DNA of 21,664 nt. Source: Nitrospirota bacterium. Lineage in GTDB: Bacteria > Nitrospirota_A > Leptospirillia > Leptospirillales > Leptospirillaceae. A program made the position numbers and the translations under genes. Within the stretch, counting starts at the first letter, position 1. Every line of letters starts with the position of its first letter. Of this stretch, positions 9,073-16,824 are shown piece by piece. Below the pieces are notes generated by a model, which was not told the DNA's origin, ran no database searches, and was given only the letters and a program-made list of their open reading frames with translations. The stretch is taken from contig JAJYPO010000017.1 in assembly GCA_021795275.1 (NCBI GenBank), positions 1-21,664 of the forward strand, read 5' to 3'.

Positions 9073-10563
9073 TTGAGCCAACGCACTCGGGGGTTGCGCC
9101 TTCGAGCTAAAATCTTTCTTTTTTCGGCCGTTCTTCTGGGGATCATCCTCTCCTCGAACCTTTACGCCATCACCAGCCTGTACGCTCTCCACCGGATCTT
9201 TCTCGAGATCAAGAACCAGTCCGTCTCCGGCCTTCTGATGATTTCACAGATCCAGAACCGGGTCGGCGTCATCCTGGCAGAGGACAAGCGGTACATCCTG
9301 TTCGTCCCGCTCCCTCCACAGTCCCCCTCTCCGGTCGAAACGGAGCTTCCCCTTCTTCTGGCCCTTCTGAAAACACTCCCTCAACCGGATTCCGCCACCG
9401 CCAACCTCGTTCGCGGAACCCAGGCGGCCGAGATCGGTCTTCTCGACGCCATCCGAAAGGAGCGGGACGCATTGGGCCAAGGCAACAGATCGCTGGCGAT
9501 CGCCATCAGCAGGGGATCCACCGGCCCCCTTCTCATTTACATGGCCGGCCTTTTGAGAGATCTCAAGGATGGGTACCAGCGGACTCTCGAGCGCAGTATC
9601 GCCGAGACGACCGCCCGGGAGGAGCAGATGACGACGGTCAGCATCGAGATGACCGCGATCGGCTCACTCCTCGTGCTCCTCCTTCTGGTCTCCTTCTCCC
9701 GGATGGTCCTCGTTCCGATCAACGCCCTCATCTCGGGAACGCGCCGCATCTCCCAGGGAGCCTTTCACAACCCTGTGACCCTTGCCAACACCGATGAGAT
9801 GGGGGATCTCGCACGTGCCCTGAATGAAATGGCCCATCGCCTGGGCGAGCTCTCCCGAAAAAAGTCCGAATTCGTCACGGTGGCCTCCCATGAACTCCGG
9901 ACCCCTCTCACCAGCATTCGCGGATTTATTGCGATGCTCAAGAGGCAGGCCCTGGGCCCATTGAACGAGGAGCAGCAGAAAAGCCTGACCGTCGTGGGGG
10001 AGGAGATCGATCATCTTGTCGATCTCGTCAACCAGCTCCTGGACCTGGGACGGATCGAGGCGGGACAGATGCGGATCGATCTGCAGCCGCTGGAACTCCG
10101 GACATTTCTGGGGCGGATCATCGAAAGGTACCGCCTGGCCGCCGAAGGATCGGGAAGAGGCTTCAAGGCCCATATCGACGGGGAGCTTCCGGAGGTCATC
10201 CGGACCGATGCCAACAAGCTGGCCCAGGTTCTGGACAACCTTTTGGGAAATGCGTTTAAATTTACACAGGAGGGAGAGGATGTCAGATTTTCGGTCACCC
10301 GGGAGCTGAGGACCCTCCGCTTCGAGATCGCAGACACCGGGATCGGCATTCCCCCGGAAAACATTCCCTTTCTTTTCGACAAGTTTTACCAGGTGGCGCC
10401 ATTCGACATCCGGACAAAGGAAGGACTTGGACTGGGTCTCGCTGTCACAAAAGGAATCGTCGTCACCATGGGAGGGTCGATCGAGATTGCCCGGAACGCC
10501 CCGAAAGGAACGATCTTCATCGTCTCCCTCCCCCTTTTATATGAGGAGGGATCCCATGAATAG
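9073..10563 (+). CDS. Membrane sensor histidine kinase, QseE/GlrK-like
   Basis: This is a 496 aa membrane sensor kinase. A membrane segment at about 13-33 is followed by a periplasmic region of roughly 160 residues and a second membrane segment at about 195-215. Then come a HAMP domain (LVPINALISGTRR onward), a HisKA domain with phospho-acceptor His273 in ASHELRTPL, and a HATPase domain with N393, DTGIGIP at 421-427 and GLGLGL. The start is a TTG at 9073, directly after an in-frame TGA, with AGGGGG five bases upstream; no ATG or GTG would retain the first membrane segment. Its stop overlaps the next gene, a lipoprotein resembling QseG, and the NtrC-type regulator beyond the inserted element is its likely partner. 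Periplasmic ligand unknown. Confidence 0.9.
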   Translation: MSQRTRGLRLRAKIFLFSAVLLGIILSSNLYAITSLYALHRIFLEIKNQSVSGLLMISQIQNRVGVILAEDKRYILFVPLPPQSPSPVETELPLLLALLKTLPQPDSATANLVRGTQAAEIGLLDAIRKERDALGQGNRSLAIAISRGSTGPLLIYMAGLLRDLKDGYQRTLERSIAETTAREEQMTTVSIEMTAIGSLLVLLLLVSFSRMVLVPINALISGTRRISQGAFHNPVTLANTDEMGDLARALNEMAHRLGELSRKKSEFVTVASHELRTPLTSIRGFIAMLKRQALGPLNEEQQKSLTVVGEEIDHLVDLVNQLLDLGRIEAGQMRIDLQPLELRTFLGRIIERYRLAAEGSGRGFKAHIDGELPEVIRTDANKLAQVLDNLLGNAFKFTQEGEDVRFSVTRELRTLRFEIADTGIGIPPENIPFLFDKFYQVAPFDIRTKEGLGLGLAVTKGIVVTMGGSIEIARNAPKGTIFIVSLPLLYEEGSHE

Positions 10564-11086
10564 CTTCCGCATAAAGACCCTGTTCAGGCACGCTCTTTTC
10601 CTTCTGCTTCTTCCGGTGGTTGCCTGTCAGTCCCTCCCTCCGGTTCGGACGCCGCCTCCCTGTCCTCCTCCCGTCGTCATCCTTCCCCCCTTCGCCATCG
10701 CAGAGCTCAGCCATCACGATGCCCAGTACTTCGCGGGGATGTCCTATCTCTTTACGAAACACTACTACCGGGCCGCCCGCGCTCTTCTGAAGCAGCGATC
10801 GTCCCTCGGAGACCTCTCCTCCGCCGTCCGGGACAGGCTGGTCTTTGCATGGGCCCTCGCCGATCTTCATCTGGGTCCCGGAAAGCGCCACGAAGGACGG
10901 GACTTGCTGGGAACGCTCAACGGGGAAAAGACCCCCACGGAGTTGAAGGAGGCTTCCCAGAGGCTTCTTGCCGATGCACAGGAATCATCGAGGCTTCGCA
11001 AGGAAAGGACCCTGCTTCTCCAGAAGCTCACCCAGGTGAAGAAAACACTGAAGGAGTTCTCGAATCTGGAAAAGTCCCTGAAGTAA
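10556..11086 (+). CDS. Small coiled-coil lipoprotein, QseG/YfhG-like
   Basis: The 176 aa protein has a short basic N-terminus, a hydrophobic run and a lipobox ending VVAC, with Cys24 as the lipidated residue. A proline-rich linker follows, then a helical middle that resembles a TPR-type repeat, and a C-terminal coiled coil ending in LKEFSNLEKSLK. That ending recalls the C-terminal coiled coil of E. coli QseG (YfhG), which sits between the kinase QseE and the regulator QseF. ATG 10556 overlaps the kinase stop and has GAGGAGGG just upstream; another in-frame ATG at 10541 is less well placed. In E. coli QseG is an outer-membrane lipoprotein that works with QseE; a similar role here is inference. 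Confidence 0.75.
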   Translation: MNSFRIKTLFRHALFLLLLPVVACQSLPPVRTPPPCPPPVVILPPFAIAELSHHDAQYFAGMSYLFTKHYYRAARALLKQRSSLGDLSSAVRDRLVFAWALADLHLGPGKRHEGRDLLGTLNGEKTPTELKEASQRLLADAQESSRLRKERTLLLQKLTQVKKTLKEFSNLEKSLK

Positions 11087-11105
11087 ACGCCCCCATCCTT
11101 TCGGC

Positions 11106-11110
11106 AGGAG
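11106..11110 (+). promoter_or_regulatory. Orphan Shine-Dalgarno, probably separated from the regulator start by the inserted element
   Basis: AGGAG lies 20 bases after the lipoprotein stop with no start codon following it. It sits immediately outside the inferred right end of the tnpB element. Removing the element would place it a few bases before the ATG at 12305, which has no ribosome-binding site of its own today. Confidence 0.5.
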
Positions 11111-11111
11111 C

Positions 11112-11290
11112 TTTTCCCTAACCTGTCTTACGACAGGCTGAGAACTCAGGCCGGTTTACAGCGACCTTTGCGATGTTTTGGGCGGCGACATAATCCGCGA
11201 GGGCGGAATAGCCGCAAGCAATACAGGAGAAAGATTCTTGGGATTTCCGGTTCTTTTTATCCACACAGCCGCATTCCGGACAGCTCCGGG
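11112..11290 (-). ncRNA. Predicted omega RNA (reRNA) of the TnpB element
   Basis: In IS200/IS605 elements TnpB is guided by an RNA made from the 3' end of tnpB and the right end, with the guide coming from the flanking DNA. By analogy the scaffold should run leftward through the last part of tnpB and the CCTGTC/GACAGG hairpin. The guide would be read from about 11092-11111, which is the lipoprotein-regulator spacer. The position is inferred from family knowledge; the length is approximate. Confidence 0.4.
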
Positions 11291-12212
11291 ACGTATTCCG
11301 GGGATCGACGACATGGAGTTCGACGCCTTCCATCAGGGACTTGTAGGACACAAAGGAGCGGAGTTGACCGAAGGACCCGTTGTGCAACCTGCTTCGTTGG
11401 CCTTTACTGGCCGTAACCTCTTCCCGGATGCCGGAGAGATCTTCGATGGCCATTCCGGATCGAGTGCGTTTGGCCTTGGAAACAAGTTGTTTGGAGATGT
11501 TGTGGTTGACCCACGTCTGAAAACGATGTTGCTTCCCGGAGGTTTTTTTCAGTCTCCGCTTGGCCGCCTTCGTCTTTTTCTTCTGAAGGCGCTTTCTTCT
11601 TTCCTGATACCAGATCCTTTTGTTTTCGACAGGAGCGCCGGAGAAAACCTCCCCATCGGAATCGGTGGCGATGTTGACGATGCCGAAATCGACTCCCGGA
11701 ACCTTTTCCGAAAACTCCGGCTCTTGCTCCGGAATGTCGCAGACAAGATTGAGGAACCATTTTTTGCTGTGCTTGCTGTAGACGAGATCGACTTCTCCTT
11801 TCCGGAACCGGAGATATTTCCGTTGATGCTCTCCGCAGACGAAGGGGATCTTCATGCGGCCCGCAAGCGTCCAAATGCTGGCCTGATCCCCTTCCTTGAA
11901 GGAAAAGATCCGGTCGTCGTAGGGTTGGGCCGCTCCTTTGCGAAAAACATGGACGGTGGTTCGATCCGCCCGATAGGAATCGGAAACTTTCGCAAAGCAC
12001 CGGACAATCATCTGGGAGGAAAGAGGAGAAGATCCTCTTATCTCATGGTATTTCGCCTTGTGGAGGGAAAACTGGCCGAAGGTCTTCGTTTCGAAGGCAA
12101 ACCGGGACAGATCGTTGCAAAGATCATTGCAAGATTCCAGAGTCTCGAAGAGAACCTTCGCCTGATCTTCCGTCGGTTTCAGTTTGAGATTGAGCGTTAT
12201 TTTCATAGTCAT
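11118..12212 (-). CDS. tnpB: TnpB family RNA-guided endonuclease
   Basis: TnpB is the nuclease ancestral to Cas12 and is thought to cut donor joints so that the element is retained. From the ATG at 12212 the protein is 364 aa. It has an N-terminal helix-turn-helix-like and beta-barrel region, a basic linker (about 203-231), and a split RuvC domain. The catalytic acids are all present: Asp175 in GVDFGIVNIATD, Glu257 in GMAIEDLSG and Asp340 in ADYVAAQNI. The zinc ribbon cysteines are 311, 314, 330 and 333. It therefore looks nuclease-competent. A second in-frame ATG at 12206 is possible. A GGAATATTCC palindrome lies at 12224-12233, just upstream. Base composition appears less GC-rich than the neighbouring genes, consistent with recent arrival. 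Confidence 0.9.
   Translation of the reverse strand: MTMKITLNLKLKPTEDQAKVLFETLESCNDLCNDLSRFAFETKTFGQFSLHKAKYHEIRGSSPLSSQMIVRCFAKVSDSYRADRTTVHVFRKGAAQPYDDRIFSFKEGDQASIWTLAGRMKIPFVCGEHQRKYLRFRKGEVDLVYSKHSKKWFLNLVCDIPEQEPEFSEKVPGVDFGIVNIATDSDGEVFSGAPVENKRIWYQERRKRLQKKKTKAAKRRLKKTSGKQHRFQTWVNHNISKQLVSKAKRTRSGMAIEDLSGIREEVTASKGQRSRLHNGSFGQLRSFVSYKSLMEGVELHVVDPRNTSRSCPECGCVDKKNRKSQESFSCIACGYSALADYVAAQNIAKVAVNRPEFSACRKTG
11122..11137. repeat. Right-end hairpin of the element
   Basis: CCTGTC-TTAC-GACAGG forms a six-base stem with a four-base loop and overlaps the last codons of tnpB (encoding CRKTG). IS200/IS605 right ends carry such hairpins for single-strand recognition and for omega RNA structure. 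Confidence 0.6.
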
Positions 12213-12255
12213 TATTCCGTATTGGAATATTCCACAAGTTAAACAGAAAGGAGAA

Positions 12256-12297
12256 GGCGCATTCCTCCCCACGGCTAAAGCCGGGGGATCCTGCGCC
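12256..12297. repeat. Left-end imperfect hairpin of the element
   Basis: An inner stem TCCCC-A-CGGCT / AGCCG-GGGGA (12266-12288) pairs ten bases with one bulged A. Beyond a small internal loop, an outer stem GGCGCA/TGCGCC (12256-12261 and 12292-12297) pairs six more. A GC-rich hairpin with an extrahelical base is characteristic of IS200/IS605 ends. It finishes eight bases before the response regulator start. Confidence 0.75.
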
Positions 12298-12304
12298 AAA
12301 TTCG

Positions 12305-13684
12305 ATGAAGGCCCAGGGTCGCATACTGGTCGTGGACGACTATGCCAACACGCGCCTTTACCTGAAGACTCTCCTGAGCCACGAAGGATATGTCGTTTAC
12401 GAGGCCGGGAGCGGACGGGAAGCCCTCGAGGTTCTGAAGGCCGATCCCCTTCCGGCGCATCGTTCCGCGATTCTTCTGGATCTCAAGCTTCCCGACACGA
12501 CCGGAATCGAGCTGGTCGAACCCCTTCGTTCCCTCTATCCCCAGGTACCGGTGGTGATCATGACCGCCCATGCCACTGTCGAGACGGCCGTCGAGGCGAT
12601 CCGGAAAGGAGCGGCCAACTATCTTGAAAAGCCGATCGATGAAAAGAAGCTTCTCTCCCTGCTCGGAGACCTGACTTCGGCCCCGGTCAGACCGGAGCGG
12701 CAGAGCCGGACGGAAGACGGCCTTCCGCTTCCTCTTCTCGCCGGAGAGAGCCCGGCCATAAAAAGGCTGGCCGACCGCATCCGAAAAGCCGCCTCCCACT
12801 CCATCCCCATCCTGATCACGGGAGAGTCGGGAACCGGAAAGGAGCTGGTCGCCCGATCCATCCACCAGCTTTCACCCCGGCGCGAAGAGCCGTTCATCGC
12901 CGTGAACACGGGGGCCATCTCACGGGAACTGGTCAATTCGGAACTTTTCGGCCACGAAAAGGGCTCCTTCACCAGCGCCCTTTCCCGGAAGGACGGGTGG
13001 CTTTCCACCGCCGGCAGGGGGACCCTCTTCCTCGACGAAATCGGAACCATGGACCTTTCCACACAGATCTCGCTTCTCCGCGTCCTGGAAAACAGGACCT
13101 TCTACAGGGTTGGCGGGACGGAAGAGCTGTCCTTCCATGCCAGGATCATCGGGGCGAGCAACATCGACCCCCTCCTCCTCGTCAACCAGGGCCGGCTTCG
13201 GGAGGACCTCTACTACCGAATGAATGTCTTCCCTATCAATGTCCCCCCCCTTCGCGAGCGTGGAGAGGACATTCTCATCCTGGCGCGGCGATTCCTTGCG
13301 GAGGCATTCGACAGCCCCGGCCTCTCCATCGCCATCGCCCCCGCCGCGAGCGAAATCCTGAGGAGCTACCCCTGGCCCGGCAATGTCCGGGAACTCAAGA
13401 ACCGCATGATCGAGGTGGCGGTGATCCAGGGAACGACATCCCCGAACCGGTTCGATCTCGAAAAAGCGATGATCGCTCCCCTCCTCCACCAGGCCCCTTC
13501 ATCCACAGAATCCTCTCCTCTCCCTTCCCATCCCCGAACGCTGAAGGAAGGAGAAAAGGACCAGATCCGCCGGGCCCTTTCCGAAGCGGAAGGGAACAAG
13601 AGCCTTGCGGCGCGAATTCTCGGCATCAGCCGAAAAGCCCTTTATGCCAAGATGAGGGAATACGGGATCGAAGAGGAGTCCTGA
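12305..13684 (+). CDS. NtrC-family sigma-54-dependent response regulator, QseF/GlrR-like
   Basis: The 459 aa protein has three domains. The receiver domain has phospho-acceptor Asp59, Thr87 and Lys109. The AAA+ domain has Walker A GESGTGKE at 173-180, Walker B GTLFLDEIG, and the arginine-finger region LREDLYYRMNVFPI. The C-terminal Fis-type helix-turn-helix ends in GNKSLAARILGISRKALYAKMREYGI. The sigma-54 contact loop at 220-225 reads GSFTSA instead of the canonical GAFTGA, keeping the Phe and Thr. It is the expected partner of the kinase at 9073 and the lipoprotein at 10556. The ATG has no clear Shine-Dalgarno; the bases before it belong to the end of the tnpB element, so translation may be reduced or depend on new upstream signals. 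Target genes are unknown. Confidence 0.9.
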   Translation: MKAQGRILVVDDYANTRLYLKTLLSHEGYVVYEAGSGREALEVLKADPLPAHRSAILLDLKLPDTTGIELVEPLRSLYPQVPVVIMTAHATVETAVEAIRKGAANYLEKPIDEKKLLSLLGDLTSAPVRPERQSRTEDGLPLPLLAGESPAIKRLADRIRKAASHSIPILITGESGTGKELVARSIHQLSPRREEPFIAVNTGAISRELVNSELFGHEKGSFTSALSRKDGWLSTAGRGTLFLDEIGTMDLSTQISLLRVLENRTFYRVGGTEELSFHARIIGASNIDPLLLVNQGRLREDLYYRMNVFPINVPPLRERGEDILILARRFLAEAFDSPGLSIAIAPAASEILRSYPWPGNVRELKNRMIEVAVIQGTTSPNRFDLEKAMIAPLLHQAPSSTESSPLPSHPRTLKEGEKDQIRRALSEAEGNKSLAARILGISRKALYAKMREYGIEEES

Positions 13685-13733
13685 CCCTCCCCTCCCCTGG
13701 CTTCACGACCCTTCTCGCGGCCCCCCGAGATCC

Positions 13734-14510
13734 TCATTTCAAAAGCCCCCCGAGGATCCGCAGGATCGTCAGCACGAGAAGAATCCCCTGAAAAAGCCGA
13801 ATCCGGGAGGATCCCAGCCTCTTCGTGAAGCGCGAGCCCAGGACCGCCCCACCGAGGGCCCCGAGGACGATCGGAACCGTGGGGGGAGCAAGGGCTCCGG
13901 AAGCCACGATCTTGAAAAGGGATGCGGCGGCGGCCATCGGAAACATCACCGCCAGGCTCGATCCGACAGCCACGTAGGACGGGTATCGAAAAAAAAGGGT
14001 CAGAACGGGGTAGAAGAGGAAGCCCCCCCCGACCCCCAGGATTCCGCTCGTGAGCCCGATGGCCGACAGGACGGGAAACTCCAGGGGTGAACCGGACCGG
14101 GATTCTGGGGACGGATGCTCCGTGGGGCGGAACAAAAGGAGAAGCAACGCAAGACAGGTTTCGGCCAGAAAGAGCAGGAGGATGACCTTTCCGGAAAACC
14201 GATAGGACAGGAAACCTCCTATGGCTCCTCCGGCCAGGGCCGACAGGGCCCAGAGAACGATTCTCCGGATCGGGACATGGGTCGTCGGTCGGTGAACGAG
14301 AATTCCCATGAGCGCCGCGAAGGTCACCTGAATCATGGAGATCTCGGTCGCCTGGAAGGGCGTGACCCCCTGGCCGACCACCAGCGGAAGAAGAAAGAGC
14401 AGGGCGGGAAGCAGGACAACGCCTCCCCCGATCCCCAGGAGACCCGAGAGAAAACCCGACACGCCACCCAGCCCGAGGTAGATTCCGACGAGCACAGCCC
14501 CCTGAATCAT
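13734..14510 (-). CDS. TauE/SafE family membrane permease (TSUP, formerly DUF81)
   Basis: TSUP proteins move sulfur-containing anions or other small organic anions across the cytoplasmic membrane. The 258 aa protein is almost entirely membrane helices and shows the internal duplication of the family: SGLLGIGGGVVLLPAL near the N-terminus and SGILGVGGGFLFYPVL in the second half. ATG 14510 is five bases from GGAGG; a GTG at 14516 lies within that ribosome-binding site. It follows the lipoprotein gene by 22 bases on the same strand and converges on the response regulator. The substrate cannot be read from sequence; sulfite or another sulfur compound is possible. Confidence 0.85.
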   Translation of the reverse strand: MIQGAVLVGIYLGLGGVSGFLSGLLGIGGGVVLLPALLFLLPLVVGQGVTPFQATEISMIQVTFAALMGILVHRPTTHVPIRRIVLWALSALAGGAIGGFLSYRFSGKVILLLFLAETCLALLLLLFRPTEHPSPESRSGSPLEFPVLSAIGLTSGILGVGGGFLFYPVLTLFFRYPSYVAVGSSLAVMFPMAAAASLFKIVASGALAPPTVPIVLGALGGAVLGSRFTKRLGSSRIRLFQGILLVLTILRILGGLLK

Positions 14511-14532
14511 TCTCACCTCCTCCTGGCCCCGG

Positions 14533-15558
14533 TCAGGAGCTTCCCGTATAGATCGTCAAGGTTTCAACGGACTCCCCCGGAAGACGGCCAAGGGATCCGA
14601 TCGGTCCCAGGGCTCCCCCCGGGTTCAGGATGGCTCCGAGACCGAAGAGGGATATCGTTTGATCCGATCCGGCGACCATAAAGTTCCTGGCGGGATCGAG
14701 GAGCAGAAGCGTGGGGGGAGCCGTCAGGGAGAGGGGGGTTTTGGAAAGAGGCGAAAGAGAGCCACTGCTCGAGCCATAAAGAGTGCTGACGGAATAGATG
14801 TCGACGGCGGGGGACGCGGGATCCGGAAGAAGGACAGCCTCGGGCAGCGCCGCCCCGGACAGAGGGACCCCGCCGGAATAGGAAACGGGGAGGGTCCATG
14901 TGGAGTCGGGTGCGAGGGAGACGCCCGAAAGGACATCGGCCTGGGTCAGAAGGAAGAGCGTCGTCGAGGCGCCGGAGCCCGAGCCGGTGACCACACCGGC
15001 GAGAAACATGACCCCGTCGGCCAGGGGAAGCAGGAATCCCCCGGTGAGGGGGCCGGTTCCATCGGGGAGTGGCTTGCAGGAGGACGGAGTGATCGCACCC
15101 CCACCCGTCATCCGAACCAGGGAGGCGGCATCGATGAGGGCGAGGCACCCGCCGGGAGCATCCGCCGTGGTCATGAGGACAACCAGGATCTGGGGGGTCA
15201 CGGCAGCCAGTGCCCAGGGCGTACTCCCCGAAGGAAGGGTCACCTTCACAAAAGGGCCGGCCGAGGAGAGGGGCACTGGAGAGACGAGGAAGAGCCCCTG
15301 ACTCCTGCTCCGGACGAGAATTACAAGGTCATTGTCTACGACCGCGCTCCCCCAGACCGTATCGCCGGCACCGATGGAGAGGCGCGACAAAGCGGCAGGG
15401 GATCCGGAAAAAGGAAGGCTGTAGGTCGTGGCCTCTCCCGAGGAAGGGCCCGATTCGCCGGCTACAAGGACCTCGGGAGGGGTCACGGGGTTCGAGGGAA
15501 TTCCGCAGGAGGACATCCCGAGAAGAAGGAGCGTCAGGAGCACTCCGAGCCCCCCCAT
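14533..15558 (-). CDS. Unrecognised lipoprotein
   Basis: The 341 aa product starts MGGLGVLLTLLLLGMSSC, a signal peptide with a lipobox (MSSC) and lipidated Cys18. The mature part is rich in Ser, Gly, Leu and Pro and is made of repeated short hydrophobic strand-like segments separated by Gly/Ser/Pro turns. This suggests an all-beta fold, possibly a propeller, but I recognise no family. Its ATG shares a base with the antiporter stop (TGATG), so it is coupled to the antiporter, and the TSUP permease follows 22 bases later. The same frame is open far upstream inside the antiporter gene, but that part is only a shadow of the antiporter reading frame. An envelope partner of the flanking transporters is conceivable but unproven. 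Confidence 0.75.
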   Translation of the reverse strand: MGGLGVLLTLLLLGMSSCGIPSNPVTPPEVLVAGESGPSSGEATTYSLPFSGSPAALSRLSIGAGDTVWGSAVVDNDLVILVRSRSQGLFLVSPVPLSSAGPFVKVTLPSGSTPWALAAVTPQILVVLMTTADAPGGCLALIDAASLVRMTGGGAITPSSCKPLPDGTGPLTGGFLLPLADGVMFLAGVVTGSGSGASTTLFLLTQADVLSGVSLAPDSTWTLPVSYSGGVPLSGAALPEAVLLPDPASPAVDIYSVSTLYGSSSGSLSPLSKTPLSLTAPPTLLLLDPARNFMVAGSDQTISLFGLGAILNPGGALGPIGSLGRLPGESVETLTIYTGSS

Positions 15559-16778
15559 CAAGGACGGTTCCCGTCGCGGTTCGCGAAACCCAGGTATCGG
15601 GCCATGGGCGCCGATCCCAGGGCCCCGAAGGCAATGGTCCCCACCACGACCGAAATGACGATGATGGATGCCTGGGGGGGAAGAGCGTCGTGGGAGAGTC
15701 CGAGAAGGGCTCCCGCCATGATGCCGGTCTCGCGGACCACGGACATGAACCCCATTTCCTGGAGGGAAAACCGAGATCGACGGTCGAGGGGAAGAAGGAG
15801 AAAGACGACCAAGGGGCGCACCAGAACGACGAGAAAGAGGACAAGGAGAAGCAGACGGATCCAGGAGATTCCCTCCGTCGACCCCGGAATCAGTGTTCCC
15901 ATGACCAGGAAGATGAAAAAGCTTGCCAGGTAGGCGACGAGATCGTTCACCGTCTTGAAGGCCTCTCCGGAAAACGGGGAGGACTCCTTCTTCGCGGCCT
16001 CGGAAGCCCGGCCCACGACCATCCCGAGCACAAAGGCGCAAAGAAGGGCTTGGGCATGGAGGAAGAGGGAGAGCCCGAATCCCGCGAAAAGGGCAGACAT
16101 CATCAGGACCGGCAAGTTGTCCCGGAAAAGGCCGATTTTACGGTGGGTGGCAAGAAGGATGACGGCCACTCCCAGAAGTGCTCCGGAAAGAGCTCCCCAG
16201 AGGATGGAGAAGGAGAAATCAAGGAGCGTCCCTGAGAGGGTTCCTTCCGGTCTCGAGAGAGAGAGAATGAAGAGGGTCATCAGACTTCCCGTGACGTCCC
16301 CCAGGGCGCTCTCGGCCACCAGAGTCTCGGAAACCCGGGGGGGGATCGGGAGCTTCCTGAGGATCGGAAGGATGGAGGCGGGATCGGTGGTGGACAGGAT
16401 CGCCCCCAGGAGGAGCCCCTCGTAAAAAGTCATTCCGAAGAGGTAATGGACGGCGACGGCAAGGAGGATCGACGTGAGGAGAAGCCCCAGGGACACCAGC
16501 AGGGCGATCGCGATCCCATGGTCCCGGACCCGGTCGATCCGCGTCCGGATTCCCGCTTCGTAGAGGACGAGAAATACGGCTCCCAGGAGAAGCACATGGC
16601 CGGCTCCCATGAGCGACTCTCCGGAAAGGACCCGAAGTCCCGTCGGACCGAGCAGGAGCCCGAGGAGCATGAACCAGAGGATGTCCGGAGTGCGGAGTCG
16701 CTCGGAAAGACTGGAGAGAAACAGGGCCGCGATCAGAAGTCCGGAGAGAAGAAGGAGCAGGAGAGAGGCTTTTTCCAC
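15558..16778 (-). CDS. Cation/proton antiporter, CPA1 (NhaP-like) family
   Basis: This is a 406 aa protein with about twelve hydrophobic helices, predicted to exchange Na+ or K+ for protons across the cytoplasmic membrane. Family hallmarks are visible: LSTTDPAS with Asp132 and VAESALGDVTG with Glu156, Ser157 and Asp161, equivalent to the TDP and ES..ND signatures. It has no cytoplasmic TrkA/RCK domain. The start is GTG 16778, with AAAGGA a few bases upstream. It heads a minus-strand set with the lipoprotein and the TSUP permease. The 100-base gap to the divergent gene at 16881 should hold both promoters. Ion specificity is not evident. Confidence 0.85.
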   Translation of the reverse strand: MEKASLLLLLLSGLLIAALFLSSLSERLRTPDILWFMLLGLLLGPTGLRVLSGESLMGAGHVLLLGAVFLVLYEAGIRTRIDRVRDHGIAIALLVSLGLLLTSILLAVAVHYLFGMTFYEGLLLGAILSTTDPASILPILRKLPIPPRVSETLVAESALGDVTGSLMTLFILSLSRPEGTLSGTLLDFSFSILWGALSGALLGVAVILLATHRKIGLFRDNLPVLMMSALFAGFGLSLFLHAQALLCAFVLGMVVGRASEAAKKESSPFSGEAFKTVNDLVAYLASFFIFLVMGTLIPGSTEGISWIRLLLLVLFLVVLVRPLVVFLLLPLDRRSRFSLQEMGFMSVVRETGIMAGALLGLSHDALPPQASIIVISVVVGTIAFGALGSAPMARYLGFANRDGNRP

Positions 16779-16824
16779 GGGATCCTTTCATGACTACCGA
16801 TATACCGGAGATTGGTTATTCGTG

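Larger units (their letters stand above)
11112..12304 (-). mobile_element. tnpB-only IS200/IS605-family element (IS1341-like)
   Basis: The element contains a single gene, tnpB, on the minus strand and no tnpA transposase, so it is probably non-autonomous or domesticated. Each end carries a hairpin: an imperfect one with a bulged base beyond the tnpB 5' side (12256-12297) and a small one over the tnpB stop (11122-11137). No flanking direct repeat is seen, as expected for this family, which inserts without target duplication. Exact ends are inferred. If the target were TTCAT on the minus strand (complement of ATGAA at 12305-12309), the left tip would be 12304. The element separates a lipoprotein gene from its likely operon partner. 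Confidence 0.75.

Noticed and set aside
11178..12242. Long plus-strand reading frame (354 codons) opposite tnpB
   Set aside because: It mirrors tnpB codon structure and its translation shows no recognisable motif, whereas the minus strand encodes a complete TnpB with all catalytic residues.
13728..13760. GATCCTC/GAGGATC inverted repeat between the converging regulator and TSUP genes as a bidirectional terminator
   Set aside because: The loop is about 16 bases, one arm lies inside the TSUP coding end and no T-tract follows on either strand.
14659..15933. Plus-strand frame of 424 codons opposite the lipoprotein and antiporter genes
   Set aside because: The translation is low-complexity and rich in Arg, Gly and Asp, with no domain; the minus strand gives a signal peptide and transport motifs.
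15559..16041. Upstream extension of the lipoprotein reading frame
   Set aside because: It lies within the antiporter gene in another frame; the ATG at 15558 begins a proper lipoprotein signal peptide and is coupled to the antiporter stop.
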